From Tepidimicrobium xylanilyticum (GTDB taxonomy: Bacteria > Bacillota > Clostridia > Tissierellales > Tepidimicrobiaceae), in NCBI RefSeq assembly GCF_900106765.1, contig NZ_FNNG01000001.1, positions 127,774 to 191,773 on the forward strand: DNA of 64,000 nucleotides. Direction: 5' to 3'. Within the stretch, counting starts at the first letter, position 1. Each line of letters begins with the position of its first letter. Positions 53,294-61,977 of this stretch are shown in pieces. The notes under the pieces are model-generated. The model made no database searches and was not told where the DNA came from. It was given only the letters and a program-made list of their open reading frames with translations. The translations under genes and the position numbers were made by a program.

Positions 53294-54877
53294 TTAACTC
53301 ACCACCTTTTCTATGTCTTTTCCAGCCATTAAAAGACCAAAATGCTCATCGGATGCATCAGGAGGGAGTATTCCTGCTACTTTCCCATTATATATTATGG
53401 CAATTCTATCGGATATTTGGCGTAGTTCTCCTAATTCGCTAGAGGTTATTACTATTGTAACACCATACTCTTTATTAAGCCTAACCAAGGTATCCAACAC
53501 CAGTTTTTTAGCTCCAACATCGATTCCTCGCGTAGGCTCAGAAACCAGAAGGATATCTGGTTCTAAAGTTAAGGCCCTAGCTATACATATCTTTTGTTGA
53601 TTTCCTCCACTTAACCATCTCGTACTTTGCTTTGGACTAGTGCACCTTATATCCAATTCTTTAATCATTTTAATAGCATGTTCCCTAATCTTATTATTGT
53701 CTATTAGCTTAAAAGGACCTATTTTCTTTAAAAATCTTCCCTGTACCTCCAAACTTGAGAAAGCTATATTGAATTCTATAGAATCATCTAATAATAGTCC
53801 TACCCCTCGTCTATCCTCAGATAAAAAGGCAATGGAGGAATTTAAAGCTTCTCTTGGATTGTTTAAAGGAATTTCCTTCCCATCTTTAATAATTGTTCCA
53901 CTGCTTTCATATAAGCCCATAATACCATTGGCAATCCCAAGTTTACCTTGCCCAGCTAAACCGCCAATTCCTAGTATTTCTCCCCTCCTTACGGTAAGAT
54001 TAATACCTTTAACTATTTCACCAGGCATATGGACCTTTAAATCTTTAATTTCTAATATATTATCATCCATTATATGACGAATGTCTTCCTCTCTTTTGCC
54101 AAAATCAATTTGTCTTCCTACCATTAAACGTGCTATTTCACTTAAACTTATTTCCTTAGTTTCAACGGTTTTAGCTACTTCCCCATCCCTTAATATAGTG
54201 ATTCTATCTGTTACCTCTAATATTTCATCAAGCCTATGGGAAATAAACAGAATAGTTATCCCCATCTTAGATAATCTTCTTATTACTTTCAAAAACTTTG
54301 AAGCTTCAGATTCAGTAAGAACGGCTGTGGGTTCATCTAATATTAGAAGCCTTAATTTGCTCTTATCTATCTCCCTTGCAATTTCAATGAATTGCATATA
54401 GCCTACTGGTAATCCTCCAACAGGTAGGAATTCATCTACAGTCATATCCAACTTCTTCAATGCAGTCTTTGCATCCTTGACCATAGTTTTTATATCTAAT
54501 TTCTCTAACCTTTTTCCAAATATTTTGCTTAGATATGTAGGCGTTGTCCCTTCCCTATTTAGCTTTATATTTTCAGTAATAGTAAATCCAGGTATTAACA
54601 TAAATTCCTGATGTACCATGCCAACCCCTGCTAGCATAGCATCTTCCGGAGAATTTGGTCGATAAATATTACCATCTATTAATATTTCTCCCTCATAACC
54701 GCCTGTTGAATGAATAATTGGCATTCCAAATAATATGTTCATTAAAGTGGATTTGCCTGCTCCGTTTTCTCCTACAAGACCATGAATTTCTCCTTCTGTA
54801 ATGGATAAGGAAACATCATTTAAAACCCTGTTTTCACCATAATTTTTACTTATATTCTTTATTTGGAGTAAATCCAT
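53294..54877 (-). CDS. ABC transporter ATP-binding protein with two ATPase domains
   Basis: A 527-aa duplicated ATPase of the sugar/nucleoside (RbsA/NupO) type. Domain 1: GLVGENGAGKSTLMNILFG, then a degenerate signature around VGGLPVGYMQFIEIAREI, and LLILDEPTAVLTESEA. Domain 2: GIGGLAGQGKLGIANGIMG (degenerate Walker A, as is usual for the second half), WLSGGNQQKICIARAL and LLVSEPTRGIDVGAKK. AGGAGG precedes the ATG. It energises the two permeases immediately downstream. Confidence 0.93.
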   Translation of the reverse strand: MDLLQIKNISKNYGENRVLNDVSLSITEGEIHGLVGENGAGKSTLMNILFGMPIIHSTGGYEGEILIDGNIYRPNSPEDAMLAGVGMVHQEFMLIPGFTITENIKLNREGTTPTYLSKIFGKRLEKLDIKTMVKDAKTALKKLDMTVDEFLPVGGLPVGYMQFIEIAREIDKSKLRLLILDEPTAVLTESEASKFLKVIRRLSKMGITILFISHRLDEILEVTDRITILRDGEVAKTVETKEISLSEIARLMVGRQIDFGKREEDIRHIMDDNILEIKDLKVHMPGEIVKGINLTVRRGEILGIGGLAGQGKLGIANGIMGLYESSGTIIKDGKEIPLNNPREALNSSIAFLSEDRRGVGLLLDDSIEFNIAFSSLEVQGRFLKKIGPFKLIDNNKIREHAIKMIKELDIRCTSPKQSTRWLSGGNQQKICIARALTLEPDILLVSEPTRGIDVGAKKLVLDTLVRLNKEYGVTIVITSSELGELRQISDRIAIIYNGKVAGILPPDASDEHFGLLMAGKDIEKVVS

Positions 54878-54894
54878 ACGACTACCTCCTTAAT

Positions 54895-54926
54895 TTAAGA
54901 AGAATGAGGTCGTACATACGACCTCT
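54895..54926 (-). terminator. intercistronic hairpin between binding protein and ATPase genes
   Basis: GAGGTCGTA/TACGACCTC arms (54906-54914 and 54917-54925) followed by ATTCTTCTT on the minus strand. Likely a leaky terminator that makes the binding protein more abundant than the rest. Confidence 0.7.
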
Positions 54927-54928
54927 AT

Positions 54929-56047
54929 TTAGAATAATTCTGATGTAGCTACAAACATGAGGAAATTTGGATTTTCTTCTAATTCATTTACTATGATATT
55001 ATCATCTCCAGTTACTTCTTTTAGCATTTTAATCATATGGTCCTTATCAAATTTTCCTACTTCCCCATTACCATAATCTATTGCATACTGAACAGCAGCA
55101 TCTATCATTGCCATATTGGCTGATATCTTCCATGTTGCAAATCTTCCACTAGCTCCTGCTTCATCGATTTTTGCATGAATTTGCTCTAACATATATGCTA
55201 CATCACCAGCTTTTTCCTCTGGTATTTCGATTCCAAGGGCTCCTGGATAAGCATGATATGGACTAGGACAACATTGTTCAGGGTATATGGCTCCAGTTTC
55301 TAAAACCGTTTTAATAAGAGGTTCCTGCATTCCGCAGTTTGTATTGAAAAATGCAGTATTTTTGCCGTATTTTTCAACTTGTCTAGGGACATCTTCAATC
55401 ATAAACTGCTGTGCTCCTGGTATACCAGCATCTCCAGTTGGATCTGGTGCATCTACTCCAACAAAATTGATTCCTAATTCTTCACATGTTTGCTTCATTA
55501 TATCCCTACGTTGAGCTAGTAATTCCATGGACATATGCCTTGGGAATGAGTAGTGAATAAAGGTCTCTGCCCCCATATCCTTCGCTAACTGTATAATGGT
55601 TCTACCACGGGTTAGATTGTCCGTTTCCATAACAATATCTGCCCGTCCACTTATGGTTGCTGGGTCTTCATGGGGTACTCCAGCTATGAATAATATATCG
55701 TCCCTCTCTTCTTTTATCTTGTCAATGGCTGCTGATGTGCCCGGTACTGCTTGACATATTATTATCGCCTTTATTTCAGGGTCTGAAGCCAATGCAGTTA
55801 TTTGAGCTATGGTAGTTTCCTGCTCCTGTGAAAACTTATCCGGATAGGTTACGTGTTTAATGGCACTTCCATATTTAGCTATTGCGTTTTCTGCTGCCCT
55901 ATATTCCTCCTCCCCTTGAGAAACAGTGCCAGTAACTATACCAATTTTAAAACCTAAGTCCATTTGCACCTCCTTACTTTGACCACAAGCTATTAAGCCT
56001 ATTGTAAGGATGACAACTGGTAACAAAGCAAGTAACCTTTTTACCAA
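54929..56047 (-). CDS. DUF3798 family substrate-binding lipoprotein
   Basis: The start is TTG at 56047 after GAGGGGGG. The 372-aa protein has a lipoprotein signal (KRLLALLPVVILTIGLIACG, Cys21). The mature part has a BMP/periplasmic-binding-like fold: FKIGIVTGTVSQGEEEYRAAENAI, IKAIIICQAVPGTSAAIDKI, ILFIAGVPHEDPATISGRADIVMETDNLTRGRTII. Other features are a conserved GVDAPDPTGDAGIPGAQQFMIEDVP and a Cys-rich TNCGMQEP...PEQCCPSPYH. DUF3798 proteins are found with BPD_transp_2 ABC transporters; the ligand is unknown. First gene of the four-gene operon. Confidence 0.85.
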   Translation of the reverse strand: MVKRLLALLPVVILTIGLIACGQSKEVQMDLGFKIGIVTGTVSQGEEEYRAAENAIAKYGSAIKHVTYPDKFSQEQETTIAQITALASDPEIKAIIICQAVPGTSAAIDKIKEERDDILFIAGVPHEDPATISGRADIVMETDNLTRGRTIIQLAKDMGAETFIHYSFPRHMSMELLAQRRDIMKQTCEELGINFVGVDAPDPTGDAGIPGAQQFMIEDVPRQVEKYGKNTAFFNTNCGMQEPLIKTVLETGAIYPEQCCPSPYHAYPGALGIEIPEEKAGDVAYMLEQIHAKIDEAGASGRFATWKISANMAMIDAAVQYAIDYGNGEVGKFDKDHMIKMLKEVTGDDNIIVNELEENPNFLMFVATSELF

Positions 56048-56253
56048 TGAAATCCCCCCTCAATAAGATCATATTTAAAATCTCAAATGAGAAACCTAGA
56101 ACTAATATTAGATGTACGCTAACTTGAAACATTTCTTAATTGATTATATGTAATGATATGGATAAATAGAATATAATTTGTCCAAATTTATTTTCCAAAA
56201 TAAAAAAACTGACAGCCAGCCCAAAACAATTATCCATTATCAATTGAAATAAA

Positions 56254-56282
56254 TTGTGCATTGAATAAAGTTAGTATATAAT
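56254..56282 (+). promoter_or_regulatory. promoter of the 564-aa protein gene
   Basis: TTGTGC, 17-base spacer, TATAAT (56277-56282), 50 bases before the ATG at 56332. Confidence 0.6.
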
Positions 56283-56331
56283 ATATATTAATTGTAACTA
56301 GGAGGAATACTATTAAATTTTGGAGGGTAAT

Positions 56332-58026
56332 ATGAAGAATTTAGATTATGATGATATACAGGCTTTACAGGAGAATACGACAAAGAAGCTTATTAAATAT
56401 ATAAATGAATTTATACAAAAGGAGAAAGTGTTAGATACCGTTGAATTTTATTATCCCGATTACGATGAACAAAAAGCAAAAATTGCCTTTAATGTATGGA
56501 TTAGCATAGATTATAGAACAAATGAAGGTAAATCCTTTATTGAACATATGCTGGAAGATTGGTCTTCCCGTTTAACCGGCTTAGAAAAGGAAATATTAAT
56601 AGAGAGAAATAAATCCTTTATTTCCCTATTTGAAGTTGAAAATATAAAGGATAACAACATCTATCTCCTAGATTTATTAACACGAAAACAACATATAATT
56701 TGGGACCCCAATATTTCAAATTTATTAAATCCTACCGATTTAATATTTGGTAGAATTGGCAAAATAATTAATTACAAAGGATTTATTGGCAATATCAGTT
56801 TCTTGCCATCTACCGTTAAAGATATGTTTGTTGAGAAAGTACTATTAGATTACAATAGGACTAGATTTAAATATCCTAACCTGTCCATAAGCGAATATTT
56901 AAAGAAATTCAGCATAAATGTATATAGGATATATACCGAGTGTTTCTATGAGGTAATGGACAACGACGAAGATATGAACAATATACTTTATGATGAACTG
57001 AATGATTTTGAATTTTATCTGGAAACCAAAGAATCCCCCCAAGCAATTAAAACACATATTGCCAATTTAATAGAATTATTCGAGTATTATTTTATAAATA
57101 AGAATCTATTCCTGCTGGACTTTGATCAGCTTGATATGGAAAAGTTAATAATGGATGCTATAAGGGATGGATTCATATTTACTAAAAGGGATTTTACTTC
57201 CTATTTGTCTACCTTAAAAAAATACTTATACTTTCTTAAAAACCAAGATCCAGCTTACATTAGACCCTATGAGGACCTGCTTAAGATAAGTAAAAATAGG
57301 TTCTTTTATATGGCAAAATTAAGGGAAATCCAACCTCCATTCAATGTGGATGTAGAATTAGCACAGGGAATAAATTATAGTTTAAACGATGAAGCTTTAA
57401 GCTTCATTGCTGACTTTGAGAAATTTCTGCTATTAACTTTTGCTGAATCTTTCGAAGTAACTGAAAAAAAGAAATATATTAAGAAAAAACATTTAATTAG
57501 GATAAACGATGCTTTAATTAATAGAGAAGAGGTAGCAAAGGCTAACTCAAACCAAAGGGATTTTCCTCTTATTCACTTCTTCTATTTGCTTTCAATTAGC
57601 AAGGGAATGACTAAAATAGATAACAATAAATTAAATCTAACCTACCTAGGCCACAGCTATCAGAGGCTTAGCGATGAGGAAAAATTTAGCTTAATGTTAC
57701 AATTCCTCTGGAGTGAAGATTTCCTAAAAGCCTTTGGCATAGATAGAGATATCAAGGGGATTAGGATTGAAGCAATGAATCTATTGACTAGCTTAGAAAA
57801 AGACAATATTTATAGGATAGATAGTCTACACTATTCTAATAGTAGTACACGGAATTTCATAACAAACATTTCTTATTATTTGAATTTAATGGGATTATTG
57901 AATTATAATGAAAAGAATCCATTTTCAATTTCCTTAACCTCACTAGGAAAATTAGCACTTAAAATCCTATCAAAGAAAGATGAATATGAAAAATATAATG
58001 GAAAAGTAATCCATTTTGGGAGATAG
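56332..58026 (+). CDS. protein of unknown function, 564 aa
   Basis: The start at 56332 follows GGAGGG by five bases. The product is soluble, rich in Leu, Asp, Asn, Tyr and Phe, and mostly helical. The N-terminal part (AKIAFNVWISIDYRTNEGKSFIEHMLEDWSSRLTGLEKEILIERNKSFISLFEV) resembles the start of proteins that carry a SEC-C motif in Firmicutes, but no SEC-C cysteine motif is present. No catalytic motif or membrane segment is seen; only a few cysteines occur. It has its own promoter and terminator, so it is a real single gene. Function not recognised. Confidence 0.7.
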   Translation: MKNLDYDDIQALQENTTKKLIKYINEFIQKEKVLDTVEFYYPDYDEQKAKIAFNVWISIDYRTNEGKSFIEHMLEDWSSRLTGLEKEILIERNKSFISLFEVENIKDNNIYLLDLLTRKQHIIWDPNISNLLNPTDLIFGRIGKIINYKGFIGNISFLPSTVKDMFVEKVLLDYNRTRFKYPNLSISEYLKKFSINVYRIYTECFYEVMDNDEDMNNILYDELNDFEFYLETKESPQAIKTHIANLIELFEYYFINKNLFLLDFDQLDMEKLIMDAIRDGFIFTKRDFTSYLSTLKKYLYFLKNQDPAYIRPYEDLLKISKNRFFYMAKLREIQPPFNVDVELAQGINYSLNDEALSFIADFEKFLLLTFAESFEVTEKKKYIKKKHLIRINDALINREEVAKANSNQRDFPLIHFFYLLSISKGMTKIDNNKLNLTYLGHSYQRLSDEEKFSLMLQFLWSEDFLKAFGIDRDIKGIRIEAMNLLTSLEKDNIYRIDSLHYSNSSTRNFITNISYYLNLMGLLNYNEKNPFSISLTSLGKLALKILSKKDEYEKYNGKVIHFGR

Positions 58027-58048
58027 TTAATAAACTATCTCTTTTTTT
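58020..58048 (+). terminator. terminator after the 564-aa protein gene
   Basis: GAGATAGTT/AACTATCTC (58020-58028 and 58033-58041) with a 4-base loop and seven Ts. Confidence 0.9.
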
Positions 58049-58059
58049 AAAATAAAACC

Positions 58060-58088
58060 TTGACAAAAAAGCTGATTGTAATTATAAT
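58060..58088 (+). promoter_or_regulatory. consensus sigma-A promoter of the perR operon
   Basis: TTGACA (58060-58065), 17-base spacer, TATAAT (58083-58088): a perfect match at both hexamers. Confidence 0.9.
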
Positions 58089-58107
58089 AAAATTGTAATC
58101 ATTACAA
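58076..58107 (+). promoter_or_regulatory. tandem Fur-family (PerR-like) 7-1-7 operators
   Basis: Box 2 (58093-58107) is a perfect 7-1-7 palindrome TTGTAAT-C-ATTACAA. Box 1 (58076-58090) is TTGTAAT-T-ATAATAA, imperfect in its right half. They are two bases apart and cover the -10 and start region, so the PerR-like product probably represses its own operon. Confidence 0.75.
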
Positions 58108-58144
58108 ATTTGTTTTAGATTAGATTTCAAAAGGAGGAATTGGG

Positions 58145-58321
58145 TTGGATACTAAGGAATTGGTACTTAAAACTTTAAAGGAATCTGAAGAACCCCTAAA
58201 AGCAGCTGAAATAGCAGAAAAAGCTAATGTGGATAAAAAAGAAGTAGATAAGGCTATTAAGGCTCTAAAAAAAGAAGACTTAATTGAATCCCCTAAAAGA
58301 TGCTATTATACAGCCAAATAA
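58145..58321 (+). CDS. small winged-helix DNA-binding protein, 58 aa
   Basis: The start is TTG at 58145, seven bases after AAAGGAGG. The 58-aa product is a minimal HTH: LVLKTLKESEEPLKAAEIAEKANVDKKEVDKAIKALKKEDLIESPKRCYYTAK, with helix-turn-helix and a wing-like end. It is 27 bases before the perR-like gene and shares its promoter, so the two are co-expressed. No effector domain is present; it may be a partner or a small regulator in oxidative or metal stress. Function inferred from context only. Confidence 0.8.
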   Translation: MDTKELVLKTLKESEEPLKAAEIAEKANVDKKEVDKAIKALKKEDLIESPKRCYYTAK

Positions 58322-58348
58322 GCCCCTAACTCCTAAAGGAGGAGTAAA

Positions 58349-58762
58349 ATGGAATATAATAATAATGATTTAATTGAGTATCTAACAAAACATCAGATAA
58401 AACCTTCTACAATTAGAATCAAAACATTAGGTTATCTACTAAAAAATAAAAACCATCCTACTGTAGATGACATATATAAAAGTTTGAAGGATGAAATTCC
58501 TACCCTCTCTAAAACCAGCATTTACAACACCCTGGACTTGTTTTTAGAAAAAGGTGTTGTGAAGATTTTGTCTCTACAGGAAAAAGAATTAAGATATGAT
58601 ATTGACACCAACATACATGCCCATTTCAAATGTGAGAAATGCGGGAAGCTCTATGACTTCCCCATTTCCCCAAATTTTTTTAGTGAAGACAGTTTAGATG
58701 GATTTATAGTCAATGATAGGGATATTCATCTATATGGAATATGTAAGGAATGTAATCGGTAA
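58349..58762 (+). CDS. perR: Fur family peroxide/metal regulator, PerR-like
   Basis: A 137-aa regulator with a winged-helix N-terminus (HPTVDDIYKSLKDEIPTLSKTSIYNTLDLFLEKGVV) and a C-terminal dimer domain. All five regulatory-metal ligands of Bacillus PerR have counterparts with matching spacing: His36, Asp84, His90, His92 and Asp103. The structural zinc site C95-x2-C98...C132-x2-C135 is complete. The two Asp ligands favour PerR over Fur or Zur. AAAGGAGG precedes the ATG. Autoregulation is likely through the palindromes at 58076-58107. Confidence 0.88.
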   Translation: MEYNNNDLIEYLTKHQIKPSTIRIKTLGYLLKNKNHPTVDDIYKSLKDEIPTLSKTSIYNTLDLFLEKGVVKILSLQEKELRYDIDTNIHAHFKCEKCGKLYDFPISPNFFSEDSLDGFIVNDRDIHLYGICKECNR

Positions 58763-58811
58763 TTGAGACCCTTTAACAATATTATATGGGTACCAATTAC
58801 CGATTTTTTTA
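58754..58811 (+). terminator. terminator of the perR operon
   Basis: Perfect 12-bp stem AATCGGTAATTG/CAATTACCGATT (58754-58765 and 58794-58805) and a T-run. The left arm covers the perR stop codon; the 28-base loop can pair further (ACCC/GGGT). Confidence 0.85.
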
Positions 58812-58884
58812 CTTGATACGAGTCTATTTTATATTATATTTTTGATGTATAATAAACATAGAACATATAAAAAGGAGGGGTTCT

Positions 58885-60885
58885 ATGAAAAACTTGCAAG
58901 TAGATGATTTAACTAGGTATAAGTTTTTATCAGGTATTAAGTTTTCTCCTTACGGAAAAAAATTAGCCTTTATCCTTCATGAAATGGATGTGGAGGAAAA
59001 TACATACCTTTCCAACATTCACGTATACGATATAGAAACAAACCAATCTCTTAAACTCACCTCTGGAAACATGGAAAACAGCTTTATATTTAAGGATAAA
59101 GACACAATACTATTTCAAGCTCTACGGGATAGAAAGGACCAAGCTAGGAAAGAAAAGGGTGAAGAGTTCACCGTTTATTATGAAATATCTTTATTAGGCG
59201 GAGAAGCAAAAAAAGCCTTCGAAGTTCCCCTAAATGTAAACCAAATTGAAATATTAGATGAAGATAACCTAGTAATAAGTGCAGAATATGATCACAATAG
59301 GCCTAATTTAGAAGGATTATCTAAAGAGGAAAAGGAAGAAGCTCTAAAGCAGATGAAGGAAGAAGAAGATTACATAGTATTAGATGAAATTCCCTTTTGG
59401 TTCAATGGAAAAGGCTTTACCAATAAAAAGAGGAATAGGTTGTATATCTACAATCTTAGGGAAAAGGCTTTAACCTCAATTACCGACCAATTTACCAATG
59501 TAGAAAATTTCAAATTAAGCAAGGATAAATCTAAAATAATACTCATTGCCAATTCATTCATGGACAAGATGCAAATAAAATCAGATTTATATATCTACCA
59601 TATTAAGGAAGATCTATTAAAAAAGATAACCCATGATGATTACTTTAACTATTCTTATGCTGATTTTTTGGAAGACTACATAATCTTCACCGGCAGTCAT
59701 ATGGAAAACTATGGGCTTAATGAAAATGACCATATCTATTTAATGGATGATAAGGGAAATACTAAGGTGCTTACCCCAAAGAATTTCGATTATAGCCTAT
59801 GGAACACAGTAGGTGCAGATGTGCGTTATGGTAGTAGCACTACTATGAAAGTAGAAGGGAAGTATCTATACTTTATTACAACGGAATACGATAGTTCCTA
59901 TATAAATAGGATAGATAAAACAGGAAAAATTGAAAAATTAACTGTGGAAAAAGGCTCTGTAGATGGATTTGATGTATTTGATGAAAATATAGTGTTTATA
60001 GGGCTTAGAGGGCTAAAATTACAGGAATTATACAGGTTGGATAATTATAAGGAAGAACAATTAACCTATTTCAATCAATGGGTTATAGAAGAAAGAAAAC
60101 TATCTAATCCAGAAAAAATAACCTTTAAGACTGACAGTGGAATAATAATTGAAGGATGGGTATTAAAGCCTGTAGATTTTGATGAAAATAAAAAATATCC
60201 AGGTATTTTGGATATACACGGAGGTCCTAAAACCGTCTATGGTGAAGTTTTCTTCCATGAAATGCAGTACTGGGCAAATGAAGGTTATGTAGTATTCTTC
60301 TGCAATCCAAGGGGTAGCGATGGTCGTGGAGATGAATTTGCAGATATAAGGGGCAAGTATGGCACCATCGATTACGAAGATATTATGAAGTTTACCGATG
60401 TGGTCCTTGAAAGCTGTCCCTATATAGATCAAAATAGATTAGGAGTTACTGGCGGTTCTTATGGTGGCTTTATGACTAACTGGATAATAGGCCATACCAA
60501 CAGGTTTAAGGCTGCTGCATCTCAAAGAAGTATATCCAATTGGGTATCCAAATTTGGCACTACGGATATTGGATATTACTTTGTTCCCGATCAGCAAACA
60601 GCTACTCCTTGGCATGATGTAGACAAATTATGGTTCCATTCTCCTTTGAAATACGCTAATAAGGTAATGACCCCTACCCTCTTCATCCACTCAGATGAAG
60701 ATTATCGCTGTTGGTTAGTGGAGGCAATACAGATGTTCACTGCATTAAAATACCATGGAGTAGAATCAAGGATCTGTATATTTAAAGGAGAAAACCACGA
60801 ATTAAGTAGATCTGGCAAACCTAAGCATAGAATTAGACGACTTGAAGAGATTACCAATTGGTTTAATAGATTTTTAAAGAATTAG
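58885..60885 (+). CDS. S9 family prolyl oligopeptidase-type peptidase
   Basis: A 666-aa cytosolic serine peptidase of the acylaminoacyl-peptidase/DPP subgroup. Residues of about 1-400 form a beta-propeller (repeats such as GIKFSPYGKKLAFILHEMD and LYIYNLREKALTSITDQF). The C-terminal alpha/beta hydrolase has the nucleophile in GVTGGSYGGFMTNW, Asp in FIHSDEDYRCWLVEA and His in KGENHELSRSG. HGGPKTVYGEVF is the oxyanion region. AAAAAGGAGGGG precedes the ATG. It ends at its own terminator; no signal peptide is seen, so it acts on intracellular peptides. Confidence 0.94.
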   Translation: MKNLQVDDLTRYKFLSGIKFSPYGKKLAFILHEMDVEENTYLSNIHVYDIETNQSLKLTSGNMENSFIFKDKDTILFQALRDRKDQARKEKGEEFTVYYEISLLGGEAKKAFEVPLNVNQIEILDEDNLVISAEYDHNRPNLEGLSKEEKEEALKQMKEEEDYIVLDEIPFWFNGKGFTNKKRNRLYIYNLREKALTSITDQFTNVENFKLSKDKSKIILIANSFMDKMQIKSDLYIYHIKEDLLKKITHDDYFNYSYADFLEDYIIFTGSHMENYGLNENDHIYLMDDKGNTKVLTPKNFDYSLWNTVGADVRYGSSTTMKVEGKYLYFITTEYDSSYINRIDKTGKIEKLTVEKGSVDGFDVFDENIVFIGLRGLKLQELYRLDNYKEEQLTYFNQWVIEERKLSNPEKITFKTDSGIIIEGWVLKPVDFDENKKYPGILDIHGGPKTVYGEVFFHEMQYWANEGYVVFFCNPRGSDGRGDEFADIRGKYGTIDYEDIMKFTDVVLESCPYIDQNRLGVTGGSYGGFMTNWIIGHTNRFKAAASQRSISNWVSKFGTTDIGYYFVPDQQTATPWHDVDKLWFHSPLKYANKVMTPTLFIHSDEDYRCWLVEAIQMFTALKYHGVESRICIFKGENHELSRSGKPKHRIRRLEEITNWFNRFLKN

Positions 60886-60908
60886 AGAGGTTTCTCCTCT
60901 CTTTTTCT
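60884..60908 (+). terminator. terminator after the S9 peptidase gene
   Basis: AGAGAGG/CCTCTCT arms (60884-60890 and 60896-60902) with 5-base loop, then TTTTCTTCC. Confidence 0.8.
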
Positions 60909-61040
60909 TCCTTAACCCATTCATAAACATAGTCCTTTAGAATTAAAATATTGTTAATATAATTTATTTGACAATCAATAAATCAGAATATGCTATCATA
61001 CCTGTAGATGTAAATATCATTTATAAGGCGGGATTTAGAA

Positions 61041-61949
61041 TTGAAAGCGCTCAATATAAAGGATAGATTAAAAAAGCAAAAAAATAAAAAATGGTATTTT
61101 TTCCTCAACCAGCTCATATGTGGAATTAAAGAAGATGAAGTAACAGCTGTAGGCGCACAACTTACTTACTATTTAATACTATCTATATTTCCTTTTCTAA
61201 TATTCTTTCTTAATATATTAAGTTATACTTCTATTACACAGGAAAACCTGTTTAATGGCTTAGATATTCTATTACCGCAAGAAACTCAAAAATTGCTTCA
61301 AGGAATTATAAACGAAATAGCCTATTCCAGTTCTGACACCCTTTTATCCTTAAGTTTTCTATTAACACTCTGGACTGGTTCCTTAGGGATAACAGCAATA
61401 ATAAAGGCCATTAACAAGGCCTATAACGTTAAAAAGAAAAGGCCTTACTGGAGATTAAAAGCTATAGCAATCATATTTACCGTAGCCTTAGCCCTACTCC
61501 TTATAATAGTACTTGGTATGTTAGTTTTTGGAGAACTCATAGGAAATAAAATATTTGGGCTAATAGGTGCAACTAATATTTTCATCCATTTATGGGAAAA
61601 GTTGCGTATTGTAATTCCTCTTATGTCCATGATAATAATATTTGCTCTATTATATAAATTCAGCCCTACCCCAGAGGAAGGGATACATTTAAAAATTCGC
61701 CACACTCTTCCTGGAGCAATATTTACTACCATTGGGTGGGTTATTGCTTCTATGATATTTTCGTACTATGTAAATAATTTTGGCAAATATTCTAAAACCT
61801 ATGGTAGTTTAGGGGGTATAATAGTACTTTTAATATGGCTTTATATTGCCAGTATCATGATTGTTCTTGGGGGCGAAATAAATGGAGCCTATGCTGCTAC
61901 TATGAGTAATAAAGGAATTAATGAATGTGGCGATGATGAAAAGAAATAA
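61041..61949 (+). CDS. YihY/BrkB family membrane protein
   Basis: A 302-aa polytopic membrane protein with six helices, starting at TTG 61041 after AAGGCGGG. Family marks: EDEVTAVGAQLTYYLILSIFPFLIFFLNIL, SLSFLLTLWTGSLGITAIIKAINKAYNV, LPGAIFTTIGWVIASMIFSYYVNNFGKYSKTYGSLGGIIVLLIWLYIASIMIVLGGEINGAY. The family was once called tRNA-processing RNase BN by mistake; its true role is unknown. It overlaps or abuts the start of the glycosyltransferase gene. Confidence 0.92.
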   Translation: MKALNIKDRLKKQKNKKWYFFLNQLICGIKEDEVTAVGAQLTYYLILSIFPFLIFFLNILSYTSITQENLFNGLDILLPQETQKLLQGIINEIAYSSSDTLLSLSFLLTLWTGSLGITAIIKAINKAYNVKKKRPYWRLKAIAIIFTVALALLLIIVLGMLVFGELIGNKIFGLIGATNIFIHLWEKLRIVIPLMSMIIIFALLYKFSPTPEEGIHLKIRHTLPGAIFTTIGWVIASMIFSYYVNNFGKYSKTYGSLGGIIVLLIWLYIASIMIVLGGEINGAYAATMSNKGINECGDDEKK

Positions 61950-61977
61950 TATATACAATAGGAAAGGTGATAATAAA

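Noticed and set aside
61041-61949. Ribonuclease BN annotation for the YihY protein
   Set aside because: The family was historically misnamed; the sequence is a six-helix membrane protein without nuclease motifs.
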